Shown piece by piece: positions 26,462 through 37,361 of a stretch of 64,000 nucleotides of DNA (positions are counted from its first letter, which is position 1; each line of letters begins with the position of its first letter). Source of the stretch: Serinus canaria. Taxonomy: Eukaryota; Chordata; Aves; Passeriformes; Fringillidae. A model generated the notes under the pieces. That model was not told where the DNA came from. It ran no database searches and saw nothing but the letters and a program-made list of their open reading frames with translations. Where the stretch lies: positions 60,927,994 to 60,991,993 of the forward strand of contig NC_066316.1 in assembly GCF_022539315.1 (NCBI RefSeq), in the 5' to 3' direction. Position numbers and translations under genes: made by a program.

Positions 26462-27422
26462 ACACAATGAGTGAGCAACTGGCTCATGGCTTGGGCACAG
26501 GGGTTTACAGTGAATCTGGAGATAACAGCAGGCCACTGGTCACTTGTGGGGTTCCACAGGGCTCTGTCTTTCGCCTTGTGCCCTTCAGCATACTCAGAAA
26601 TTACTTGGAAGCACAACTTGAAGGGATGCCAAGCAAGTTTGCAGGTGATACAAAACGGGGAGGAGCTGTTGTCTTCCTAGAAGGCAGAGGGGCCCTGTAG
26701 AGAGACCTTGACAAATTAGAGAGATGGGAAATCATGAAAGAAATGAAGCTTTACAAGTGCAAGTGATGAATTCTGTATCTGGGATGGAGCAACCTGGGTT
26801 GTGTCTATAGACTGTGGAATGCAAGGCTGGAGGGAAACACTGTGGAAAGGGACCTGGGGGTCCTGGTCCCTTTCCACAGTGTTTCCTGGTCCCAAGCTGA
26901 ACATGAGTCAGCAGTGCCCTGGCAGCCAGGAGGGCCAACCCAGTCCTGGGGGGCATCAGGCGTAAAATTGCAGCTGGGCAAGGGAGGGAATTGTCCTGAT
27001 TGGCTCTGCCCTGAGGCAGCCTCACCTTGAGTAGAGTTTTGGGCACTACAATATGAAAAAGATTTTGAACTATTAGACACCATCCAAAGGAGGGCCACGA
27101 AGATGGTGAAGAGTCTGGAGGGGAAGCCATATGAGAAGTGGTTGAGGTCACTTTGTCTGTTCAGCCTGGAGAAAAGGATACTGAGGGGATACCTCATTGC
27201 AATCTAAAATTTCTACACAAGGGGAAGTGAAGGGACAAGTAGGAAGTACCAATATTTTCACTTCTGTGACCAGTGACAGGACTCAAGGAAACATCGTGAA
27301 GCTGAATTAGGGTAGGATAAGATTAGATGTCAGGAAAAGGCTTTCCATCCAGAGGGTGGTTGAGCACTGGTCCAGGCTCCCCAGGGAAGTGGTCACTGAG
27401 TTCAAGAAGCAATTGGACAACT
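26462..27422 (+). mobile_element. CR1 LINE, internal fragment with decayed RT
   Basis: This is a + strand CR1 copy covering the end of the RT palm domain through the thumb and C-terminal part of the ORF. Frame 26467-26700 shows the RT motif GVPQGS (26548-26565) and the catalytic-motif region KFAGDTK. The expected FADD reads FAGD because codon 26644-26646 is GGT instead of GAT, removing an essential aspartate. A TAG at 26698-26700 then interrupts RDLDKLERWE. Further right, in other frames, come RRATKMVKSLEG (about 27091) and SLEKRILRGYL, followed by CAGGCTCCCCAGGGAAGTGG (27376). Similarity stops at about 27422, before the 3' UTR and octamer tail. The copy is therefore truncated at both ends and inactive. 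It contains an inverted duplication (26833-26886). Confidence 0.94.
26833..26886. repeat. 22-bp perfect inverted repeat inside the CR1
   Basis: Arms 26833-26854 and 26865-26886 are exact reverse complements (22 bp), separated by the 10-base loop TGGGGGTCCT. The left arm and loop are normal CR1 sequence. The right arm is an extra inverted copy inserted before CCAAGCTGAACATGAG, where normal CR1 continues. A 10-base direct repeat, TCCTGGTCCC, occurs at 26861-26870 and 26884-26893. The arrangement suggests a snap-back or template-switch event during replication. Confidence 0.95.
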
Positions 27423-30400
27423 TGTTTCTCTGGACCATGATTCCCGTATTCTTTCTTGTCGCAGTGGTTCAGCTGTTCCAATAGGGCAGTGCTACTTTAA
27501 AAATGGGATACACATTCCATGGGCTCAATCTCCAAAAGCACTGGAGAGACTAGAGTCCAGGTTTCCCCTTTATGGGTGAGTAGTGCAACCAGTAGACTCC
27601 TGAGTGAAAGGTTTCTTTGCACATTTATTTTTGAGATGAAGACTGGGAAGTGGTGACTTGTTTTCATGAAAGAAAGTCATCTAGCACTGATGAGAACTGC
27701 AAGGCTTTGGAGAAGGATATGTGCTTGAACTTGACTTTAGGCAGCACTTAATCTGTCTGGATTCTTTTTCTTCCCCTAGATTTTACAACCTTTTATGAGC
27801 TAGTTTGGAGTCTTGTATGCATAAGCTGGTGATACTGGGATCCTGTACCCGTCTTCAGGTCCTAGTTTGGACTTACATATCTTTCCTTAAATTGCACAAG
27901 GATAGTCTGTGTAAGAGCCAGGAGATGAATATGAACTCTACATGTCCTGAAGTTACCTAAAACTGACCTGTTTTGGCTTCCTCCTCAGCTCCAAAATGTC
28001 TATTAAAATTTAAAATTCTGTAGCAATGACTTTCCTGGATTTCTTGGTTTGTGGGTTGGATGCACAATAAGCATTTGTGAGCATTCATTCATCCTTTACT
28101 TTCAGAAAAATAGATGACCATAGGTGCCTGGAAAATTTTATCTGATTTGATTGCAGAGATCTATCTCCTGGATGTTTGGCTTGTCAAAGTTTAGCAAGCA
28201 CTGTCATCGCATCTCCAGCTTAGAACCAGAGGTCCCCTCAAGACCTTGGAAAGTTCTATGGTACAACCCCATCAACACAGGACTTTTTCTCCCTCCTCCC
28301 CCACCTCGTGATTCTCCTGCTAGGAGTTCAGCTGCCTGTGATCCTAGGCTTAGTTTTGATACAGCCCAGCTGTGCAACCTTAGCTCAAACTTTTTGGAAA
28401 ATACTGAGTTATGAGAAAGAGCTGTGAGAAAGGACATAGACTAGAATCAGCCAAAATATATTGTAGAATTGAAGGCAAAGGTAAGATCAGTAGCATGGGT
28501 AACAAATTAAAGATTCAAGGAGAAAAGCAAGGACAAGGAAAGTTATAAAGTCTCCCTGGAAAAGACAGTGAGCTGGAAGATGACACCGCAGTGACACCAA
28601 GGACTAGCCTGCTCCCAGAAGCAGTGCCAAAAGCTGATACCTCTCACCTGATGGATGCTCGCCTGGCGAGCAATGTCCTGCAGGGTGATTACTGGGGGTG
28701 GGGAGCATGCTGTGCTTAGCCTCATAATGCTTATGCTTTCCACCTCACTCCCAAGTTATCTCTTATGTGCCCTATCCAACACAAAAATGTCCTGTGGGGT
28801 TTTCTGTTGGTTAAACCCTATTTTGCAAGTCTGTCCCTTCATACATGGTAAAAGTTGCCTGAATAAAGAGAGCTGGGGGACAGAAAAATAACCTGTAAAA
28901 ACACGGCTCTGTACTGCTGTACCTTAACATGGAGTAATACAGTATTGTACAGGGTACAGTTTAAATCATTAGAGATATTTTTATATTGCATGTTTGCTTC
29001 CCAGGAATTATTACACTTCAGATGTGCTAGTTTTAGTGGGTTAGAAATCTACAGCTGCCTGACTGGAAACACATACCAGTCAAACCTTGTAATACAAGGA
29101 ATGGGAAATATCCCAGAGGACTTCAGTATTTGAAAAGAAAAATACCAAGACCAACACAGCTCTCCCTATGCCAGCTTACCAAAGGAAAGAGATTATTTAG
29201 ATACATTCTCACTTTACTTTTGCTAGCATGAGAAATGGAGAACACAAGGCTAAGAAACAACACTGGTAGCACAGTGCAAATACCCCCAACACTGGAAATT
29301 AAAATATCTCTTGCCATGTTTAAACATCGAATTTACACTTCCATGTTGTTGCATTTTAGAAGACTGATGGTACCTAAAGTCAGCACGAGATGGCTCAGCT
29401 CAGATTCTCAGGTTTGAGCATATAACCTAGGAGGAACATTTTCTGATATATCAAGAACTGTTGGCAGAAGAACAGCAAATTTTTCAAATTTAGGGGTGTC
29501 TGAAATTAGGAATCAAAGCTTTTTTTTGTTACTCTGAAATTTTATTTCATTTTACTGTAATGGTTAACAAGCAAAACAAGGCAATTTTAGTAGCCTGAAT
29601 GTTGAAAAAGGCAACTTGTGATTGTTGGCATGAATAAAGTTGTCAAAATGTTCCCTCTCTTGATGTAGTGTCAGCAGCATTTGGATCTTTGTTAATATTC
29701 TGCCTTTCTCAGCTGTTTATTCCTGTATTTATTCGATAGTACTTCCTTTGAGTGTAACTCTGCTTATCTAAAGTAGAAGATGGTGAAGTAGAACACTCTG
29801 GAAACTGCATATTAATGTATCATGCCTTTTATTTATAAACTCAAGGGTTCTTCAGATTTTTCTTTTATTCCTGTATAAATGTGAACTTTTCAACTTGGAT
29901 AGTCTTGTAAAGCATTCAAAAAAAAAAAAAGTACAAAAATTGCCAGTAGAAACATATATCTTAAAGTAATTCATATTTTGGCATGTAAAGTCTTCAGCTA
30001 TTTTATAATGGTTACTTTATATTGTTCCCTTTATTAGATTTCTTTCTTCTTTTTTTTTTCTGCATTCAACTGATTATGTCCATGGAAACTAGACCTAATT
30101 GTAGCTTTACAGGCAGGCCATGTTTTCCATCATTGGCACATACTGATGTAAATCACTGGGGAGTAGCACAGGACAGAGCTGCTGTTTTCTGTTATGCTGC
30201 AAATCAGAGCAAGATTAGTATTTCTGATTAATCATTTTTGCAAGTGGCCTACCAATTCCCTGCCAGATTATCATGTAATAAATAAAAACATCACCAAAGA
30301 TATTAGGCTCAGCACTGATCAAAAAAAGGATGATCTTTCAAGGTAGACGTTTCTAAGTTTCCACTTACTAAAGTGGCCTTCACAACCTAAGTTCATTTTA

Positions 30401-32044
30401 CCCATAAAAAGCCAAAGTGTTCTTCTTCTAGGTATGCAGACATACATATCATCCCTTTCTTCACCCCTGATTGCAGCATGGAGCCTGTGGCACCTCTATC
30501 CAGGCTGCTGCAGGGATGCACAGACCATACGGGTGGTGCAAGAATGCCTCCAAACCTTGCTTTTCAATATAGCTCTGTGATGGCCATAAGACTTGGGAAA
30601 GCTGGGGCATTGCTAAACAAAGAGGGAGCCTTGGAAAAAGCCTTTTTTGCCATCAAGACACCACTGAGCCTTCGAGAGTTGTGGGGGATGCACCAGCAGA
30701 AACTCAGCAGAGGGCCAGCAGCAGCCAAGGGCTGGGGAGCACTTATTTTGCACTGCTGGGGGGCAAAGGCAGGCAGCCTACCCATATGTGTCTGTCACCC
30801 CAGCCTGGGGCAGAGAAAGGGCTCTGAGTGAGCTTCTCCTCCCCTGGGCAGCCAGGCCACAGAGAGGGATGCTTTGGGCCAGGGAAGGTGAGCCAGAATG
30901 CCTGCCCATGAGCTGGCACTTGCTCCCCAGCTGCTGCCATGCTTGGTGGGAAGATGGGGGAGATTTCATCCATCAGTGCTGCCCAACAGCGAGCTCTTGG
31001 TGTGCTGGGTCATGGGTGAGGAGGTGGCAGTCAACATCAGCAAGACCTCAAAAACACCACAGGGGCAACAAGCTGGGCAGATACCAAGGTCGGAATCTAA
31101 CTGCTGCTACTCCTTTGCAATTTAGCACGATTTTGGCTCTTGCTTGAGCTAAGCACTATCCTTTTCTTTAAAGCCAAAGGTCCTCGGCAGAAGAGAGTAC
31201 ATGTCTTTTAGGGGCCATCCCAGCCCTTTTGGGAATCTGTACCATGAGGATTTCAGATAGCACACTGATGAGTTTGCCCTGCCCTACCAGATAAGGAGAG
31301 CCTTCTGTCAATACCTGTTTTAATCTCTTGATCTCTGGCCTTTTCCAACCCACTGTCTTTGGGCACAGGTTTTTGGAGGGCTAAACTCAAATTTAAAGCT
31401 TCTGTGAAACTCTCCATTGTACTTTTCTGTATGTTCTTCATAATATAAAAAAGAGATATAATTTTAATTATCACTGTTTCCTCTATTGTGTTAATCCAAC
31501 ACGCACTTGTCTTTGGCTGAAGGTTTTGCTGACTTTATGAAAAACTTACTTTAAAACACCTGAGAGTTAAAAAAAAAAAAATTTCCACTTTCAGCCTCTG
31601 AGATTTTGAGTCTGCTCTACGTATTCTACAAATCCTCATGAATTACAAGTACTGAAATAAATAAAGGTATGTTAAAATGTGTTTGCATTTATGATTTTTT
31701 TAATTCCCCAATATTGGATGGTGTTAAGCTGACAAGAAACCTAGAAATATAATGTCACAACAGAAGCACCAAAGTTTAGCTGTTAGAATCTACAAGCTCA
31801 GGCACATATGCTCTCCTAACAACACTGCTCATTCAATCACATTCTAGCAGCCTCCCATCAGGAAGCACAGATTTGTTTAATTCTATTAATCTCAGATAAG
31901 AAAGGTAAATAATATGTCACCCAATATAAGACAACCACTCCAAAATAAGTTTGACATTGGCCAACAATCACTCTAACATATTTGTGGCTTTAGCAGCTTT
32001 GGAGGCTGTTGAATGGCACAATGGGGAAAAAAAAGAGAGCAGGA
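27423..32044. other. Unassigned noncoding sequence
   Basis: No gene or repeat family is recognised. The content is AT-leaning with a run of 13 A at 29918-29930 and T runs near 30,049. At about 30,478-31,140 there is a GC-rich, CpG-poor block open in several frames on both strands (up to 119 codons). None of these proteins is recognised, and the coexistence of many frames argues for composition, not coding. The stretch 31,650-32,020 is low in repeats and contains GATA- and SOX-like motifs but nothing decisive. Confidence 0.6.
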
Positions 32045-32310
32045 GAACGAACGCCCGCTTGTTGCTTTAGCCTATTCTAGATGAATTATTAGGAAGGACA
32101 GCCAACACTCGGGCTAAACGCTACCAGATGTGGCGCTGAGTGTGCCACCAGACGCTGCTGGTTTGCTGAGCAGCCGTAGGAAGTGGCCGCAGTGGGTGGC
32201 AATGGGAGTCGGGGTCTGGCCGGTGACTGGGGGGGCCTGAGGGGGCATAGCCCCAAATCCCACCCATCAGCGAGGCTGACACTGCAGCTAAGCACACGGT
32301 CCCATTTTTG
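32045..32310. other. Small CpG-dense patch
   Basis: About 13 CpG dinucleotides fall in roughly 265 bases, starting GAACGAACGCCCGC and continuing through GGCGCT, GACGCT, GCCGTA, GCCGCA, GTCGGG and GCCGGT to about 32300. By eye this is the densest CpG cluster in the window, which is otherwise CpG-poor. It is shorter than a conventional promoter island, and no transcript or exon is recognisable beside it. It could be a regulatory element, an eroded island or a GC-rich repeat remnant. Confidence 0.5.
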
Positions 32311-35300
32311 TACCTGATTTCTGCCAGGAAACATCTTGTTACTAGGCACGTCCTTGACAACAACCTTGAGCATGAGGCAGAAGAAAAGGCTCAGGTCTGT
32401 TTGGGGGCGTGGGCAGCTCTAAAACTGCTCTGTTCCATAGGAGCTATACAGACCAGCCACCAAAGCTACCAGGACTGAACAGAGAGGCCTCCCTCAGCTC
32501 ATTGGCCTCGCTCAGGTCATGATGAAGAAATAACTTTGTGAAAACTTTTCCTAAACATATCAATGGCAAAGTCACTAATGGCTTTTGGTGTAAGATGGGG
32601 CTGGTATCCATTAAGAGCCAGCCTGATGTGTACTGGGAGCTGTGTGGTGTGACAAAAACAGACTGGTTGCTTCACCTGGCAGACATTTACCAGTTGTTTT
32701 CCAACAGAACTGTTTTGCAGCTTCTTGGTGTGTAAATTACAGTGGCACAGCTCTCTGTTGAAACTTCACAAAGTCGTAGTAAACCGGTTGAATGCCTTGT
32801 GGTGTTCAAGGATTCAGTGAGATGGACAAAAAAGTTTTCAACACAAAAATTAATATTGCACAGTGATGTGGGAGGTCAGTCAAGGAGCACCAAAAACAAT
32901 AGCAAAGACCCACACAGGGAGATGAAATTAACTTGTGAGCAGACTAAAAGCCAAAGTTTGCCCAGAAAAAGCTATCACCGGACATTCAATGAATGAAGGC
33001 ATTCTTACAACAAGCTGGTTTCATAAAAGAGCAGAAGATGGTCTGTTGGCCAAGATACACTGCATCCCCTCCCATCTTCCTGATTCACAAAGGGTAAGAA
33101 AAGGTGTCAGCCAGCAGCTGAAGTTTTTCCAGAACCATGCTCAGGGGACTCATCTATCTGTGTGCAAAGAATGCAAGTGATTTCTGTCACTGCTCATCAG
33201 TGATTTTTTTTAATAGACAATTAGGCTTTATATGCCAAAAAAATGTCACTGAAGAAAATATTGTCATGATTTTCTCCCAATCTCAGCCCTTTTTAGGTTG
33301 AATATATCCTGCTCTGTACTCTTCCTGATACAGGAATAATTTAAATCATTAAATATTATTAATATTAGTTTAATTAATATTTAATGTCTGCTCCTTATCC
33401 ACTGTGTCTTCTCCCCTTCATTTGTGGGGACTGAAAAAAACTGTTTTGTTCCTTTTTCTTGCTTGAACTGGTCAAATCCATGTTCCCAGGTCAAACAGTT
33501 AATTTTTGGAAGTTGGATTTCTTATTCATCACTCCGGTTCCTTGCCTGCCAGATGAGACAGGACAGTACTATAGTCAAAAGGCTCCTAAAGCCATAGCAG
33601 CAACATTTTAAAGTTATTTCTTCCAGCCTGATAAATTTCATAGCTCTTAGGAAAGGAAGCTGCGGAATATCTTGTCTGGGGAAGTGGCGGGCCATTCACC
33701 AGCAGCAATCTGTAGATGTAAGTTTGCTGGACATCCGTCAGGAATGACACAGGCAATTTTACTTCTGCATTTAGGGTGGCCTGGAGACCTTCTGCATTTC
33801 TGCATCTCTTCCACCCAGAGATGATCAGGGCCTGCCTCATCCCTCAGTGTACGGGCTACATGCCACTATGGCCATATCTCATTACCCCAATCTTTCATTT
33901 ACGTGGAAGTGAACTTTTTATTTTATGGAAATTTTAACAGCACTGAACAGCAGGATTTTGGCTCCTTCTTACAGTGTGACAGATTTTGCTGAAGAGACCA
34001 CAAGAATTTGATAGGTAGCCTGTATTCCAAGTCTGAGTTTAAACTGCTCTGAAAACATCTGTTTTAGTTGACTCTTGTAGGTGGGAATATCATTCCTAGT
34101 ACTTCCATGAAACTGCTAACATTGATTTTGAAATCATTTTAATGTAGGGAACACAAATAAACAACTCATAGACTTGAATGCACTATAAACCACTCAGGTG
34201 CCTCCTATCCAGGTCAGTCTGGGAAAGACGTAATTATCAGAACCATTACCAGACTGAATTTAATCATTGGGCAAAATACAGCAGCAAACTCCATCTTTAC
34301 AGGGACAAAAGCTTCAAATTAACACCCTAAGTAGCAAAAAAGACACCAGGGTCCAAAAGCTATCTTCCAAATCCATTCCAAGGTTCCCCTGCTCTTGGTA
34401 CTGTTGTGTTCAGCAATCAGCTGGATTTTAAGGGTGCTTGCCCTTTCCTTAGGTCATAGTTTCTCATGAGCCAGCCAGATCTCAACGCCTTTCTGGCTCA
34501 CCACACAGGCATGTGCAGGACAGCTGGCAGGGATGGGGAGAACTGTAAAAACCTCACCTTAGTAGTGCTGCCTGGGCAGAAAGCAGATATTGTTTGATAT
34601 GACTAATCTCAGCCACTTGCACAGGCTTTTCCAACAGGCCTGTGTTTTTCAGATGCTAGTCTTTGTGGATTTTGGATTTTTTACTTAGATCTTTTGATTT
34701 CTTTACCCAAATTTCCTTAAGCAATCTAGTATATGTTTGTTATTTTATCACATGCATTACCTGTAGTTGTAAAATGCTGGTAAACCACTTTCTGGAAAGA
34801 CCACAAGAGAATGTTCTTTAGAATTACAAATGAGTTGCACTGGGATGAGCTTCACATTTAACTATTTTATCTCACTTCCCTCCCTCGCTCTGTGAAGTTA
34901 ACAGAGAGAAGCTTGAGTTGCAAAGCTGGCTCTAGACAAAATCTCCAAAATTCAGCTAGCTGGAATCTGTGCTTTTGCCTCAGTTTTTGAACAGCTGATA
35001 TAAACCAGTAGACATCCACTGATTTCAAAACTTCTGCTGTTGAATTATGCCCGCTGGACTGTGGCCCATTCTGCATCTCGCCATTCCTCACCGCAGTAGG
35101 CAGCGAGTGCAAAAAGCACACACTTCTCCATCACCCCTAAAAATGGGCCAGACCCTAAGGTGAATTACATGAATATAGGAAATGTTCTTAGAAGAGGAAT
35201 TCATTTGAGAGAGGTAAATCATTCAATGAAAAGGGAGGGTGCACAGAAAAAACTTCTCTCTGTTCAGGAGCAAGGTCCTTGTGAGCACATCTCAGTCTAG

Positions 35301-37081
35301 CAGCCAGGGCTATGACACTTATTCCACAAAAGCTGCCTAAATATTTTTGACTTCGGCTCAACATTGTTACATTAAGGCTTTTGAAAAAGTAAAGAGATCT
35401 TTCACTTCTTGTTTCCAAATGATACAGAAGAGAGAATTACATTTTCTGACAAAGACAGCGATTTGAAGAGTATAAATCACTACAGTCAAGTACTCAGCAA
35501 GGATTCCCTGTTACTGGAAAATATGTGCTGCATTTTCAGTTTTCTACACTTCTGGACAATTGATTGATTAAATGTCTTTTTCTTTTCTTTTTCCAGTACG
35601 AATTGAGTAGCAAACAGTACAGATTCATCATGGAAGAACAATTTAACTTTAGTACACACAACAGTAATAAACCTTTAAGACTGTGTAGTAGCAGCAGATA
35701 CAGAAACACGTACCTTGACTGAAGAATTTGACACTGTGCTATACACTGAGCAAGTGGGTAGGAAAGCGCAGCCTGGATAGTCTGTGGAAAATGCTGAGAT
35801 AAATTTTCCAAGAGACTCATAATTTTTTACATTTCCATGGGAAGAATGAATAAAGAAAAGTTGCAATTGGACCGTGTCCTGGCCGGGTGCCATTCAGTGC
35901 TGTTGTAAGTAAGCTGGACGATTGATAAAACTGAGTTACTACATTTTTAGAGGACATAATAATTAGAAAGAGTATACATCTTTTGGAAGCAGGAATAAAA
36001 CAAAAAACAAAATAAAAAAACAGAATAACTGGAGAAATGTTCTAATGCAGTAATTATTACAGAATTATAGTATTTCTATATGAAGACAATAAGGAGAAGT
36101 ACTAGTTTCTACACTTTGGTGGAAAAATATGTTCATGGTGGGGAGAAATTGACTAGACAACAGATCTACAGGAAAAAAAATAAAAGAACTGGAAGATGAA
36201 CATGCTTGCTGAAAATTGAAAAGAACCTTGGGGGGGGGGTATAAACTTTTATAAGTCTTATAGTGATGTCACACGATCCTTCAATTCCATTCAGATTTGA
36301 AAGTCCTTTGCTGGACTCCAGTCTACAGTTGTACTCTAAAGAGGACTTGAACCTCCAGGAAAGGGTTCAGAAAGCAGCACCCTAAATCTCCTGAGAGGAA
36401 TTGGTCTTTTTTTACTTCCCGAATGGAAGAAGGTGCTTTCAAAATAAATATTCAGGCCAAGGACATTAAATGCTGGGAAGTTCCAGAGCCTCTTTTACTT
36501 GAAGCCTTCAGAAAAACATCTGCTAGAAATGAAACATGGTTTGTATAGCTTGTTTCTGAAATTAAATAGAAAAGTACAATCTTCTGAGATCTCTTGAAGA
36601 GTACCTTGCGATTTTACATGGGTCTTTTGATTAACCTAGGATTTACGGAAGTTCATCACTTCCAGAAACAACCAACAAAGGTACTGGCATTTAGAAAGCT
36701 GTTCATGAAGATTTTTCAAACCCTTCCAACAGAACCCGGAGTTCAAAGGTGTGTGTTTGCTATTCAGGATATGTGAAGAGACATAGGCTGCACGTGCAGG
36801 GAGTTGCTGAGGGGAATGCACACAGGAGAAGGGATTCTTTACAGTCACTAACTCAACAGCCCTGGTCAGGACAGTTAGAAGAAATGGGCTATCCTTCTAT
36901 TTTGTGTGCGGTGGGGTTTTTTTAACCTGTTAACCCGGAACAAAATACAACAACAGGCGTGACTGGAAAAATAGCATTTATTTGAAGATATTAAGAAATG
37001 GAAAATCCACTACTTCTTTTGTAATTTTCTTTAATGGTTTAACATTCCCTTCCTTTGGGAAGGGGAAAAACCCAACCCATT
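32311..37081. other. Unassigned noncoding sequence
   Basis: No gene or repeat family is recognised. Local features are a strongly AT-rich stretch at about 33,335-33,385 and a run of 10 G at 36230-36239. An 84-codon minus frame at 33586-33840 is unrecognised. The remaining frames are under 100 codons. Confidence 0.65.
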
Positions 37082-37108
37082 CCAAACCAAACCAAATCAA
37101 ACCAAACT
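37082..37108 (+). repeat. (CCAAA)-rich simple repeat
   Basis: This is a short imperfect array of CCAAA and CAAA units just after an AACCCAACCCATT stretch. It is low complexity with no other function apparent. Confidence 0.8.
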
Positions 37109-37335
37109 GAAGCAACCAAATAACACCTCCCTCCCCCCTGTCTGCCTTATTTCCAGTCTGAATTTTTGTGGATTTAATTTTCAGCTCTTCTTTATTTTCT
37201 CAGTAGATTAAAAACCCCCTGAGTGACTGATTTTCTTTCTTTTAATTTTATTTTTCTTTTTTTTTTTTCTCCAAAATGTGGATAAAACTTTCTGTTTGTC
37301 TCCTTGAGAAGTAAAGTCCCAGTCTTTTTGGTGCC
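37109..37335. other. Unassigned T-rich noncoding sequence
   Basis: T-rich sequence with interrupted T runs (about 37,250-37,270) leads into the long poly(T). No feature is recognised. Confidence 0.6.
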
Positions 37336-37361
37336 TTTTTTTTTTTTTTTTTTTTTTTTTT
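37336..37361 (-). repeat. Poly(T) run of 26
   Basis: This is the longest homopolymer in the window, 26 consecutive T. On the minus strand it would be a poly(A) run, but no retroposon body is recognisable to its right and no flanking duplication was found by eye. Confidence 0.95.

Noticed and set aside
26732..27197. Minus-strand frames of 139 and 130 codons
   Set aside because: They lie antisense to the CR1 reverse-transcriptase remnant and are shadows of it.
35877..35910. GTGTCCTGGCCGGGTG as a second LTR start
   Set aside because: Only about a dozen bases resemble the TGTCCTGG LTR start, and no downstream LTR body or duplication is present.
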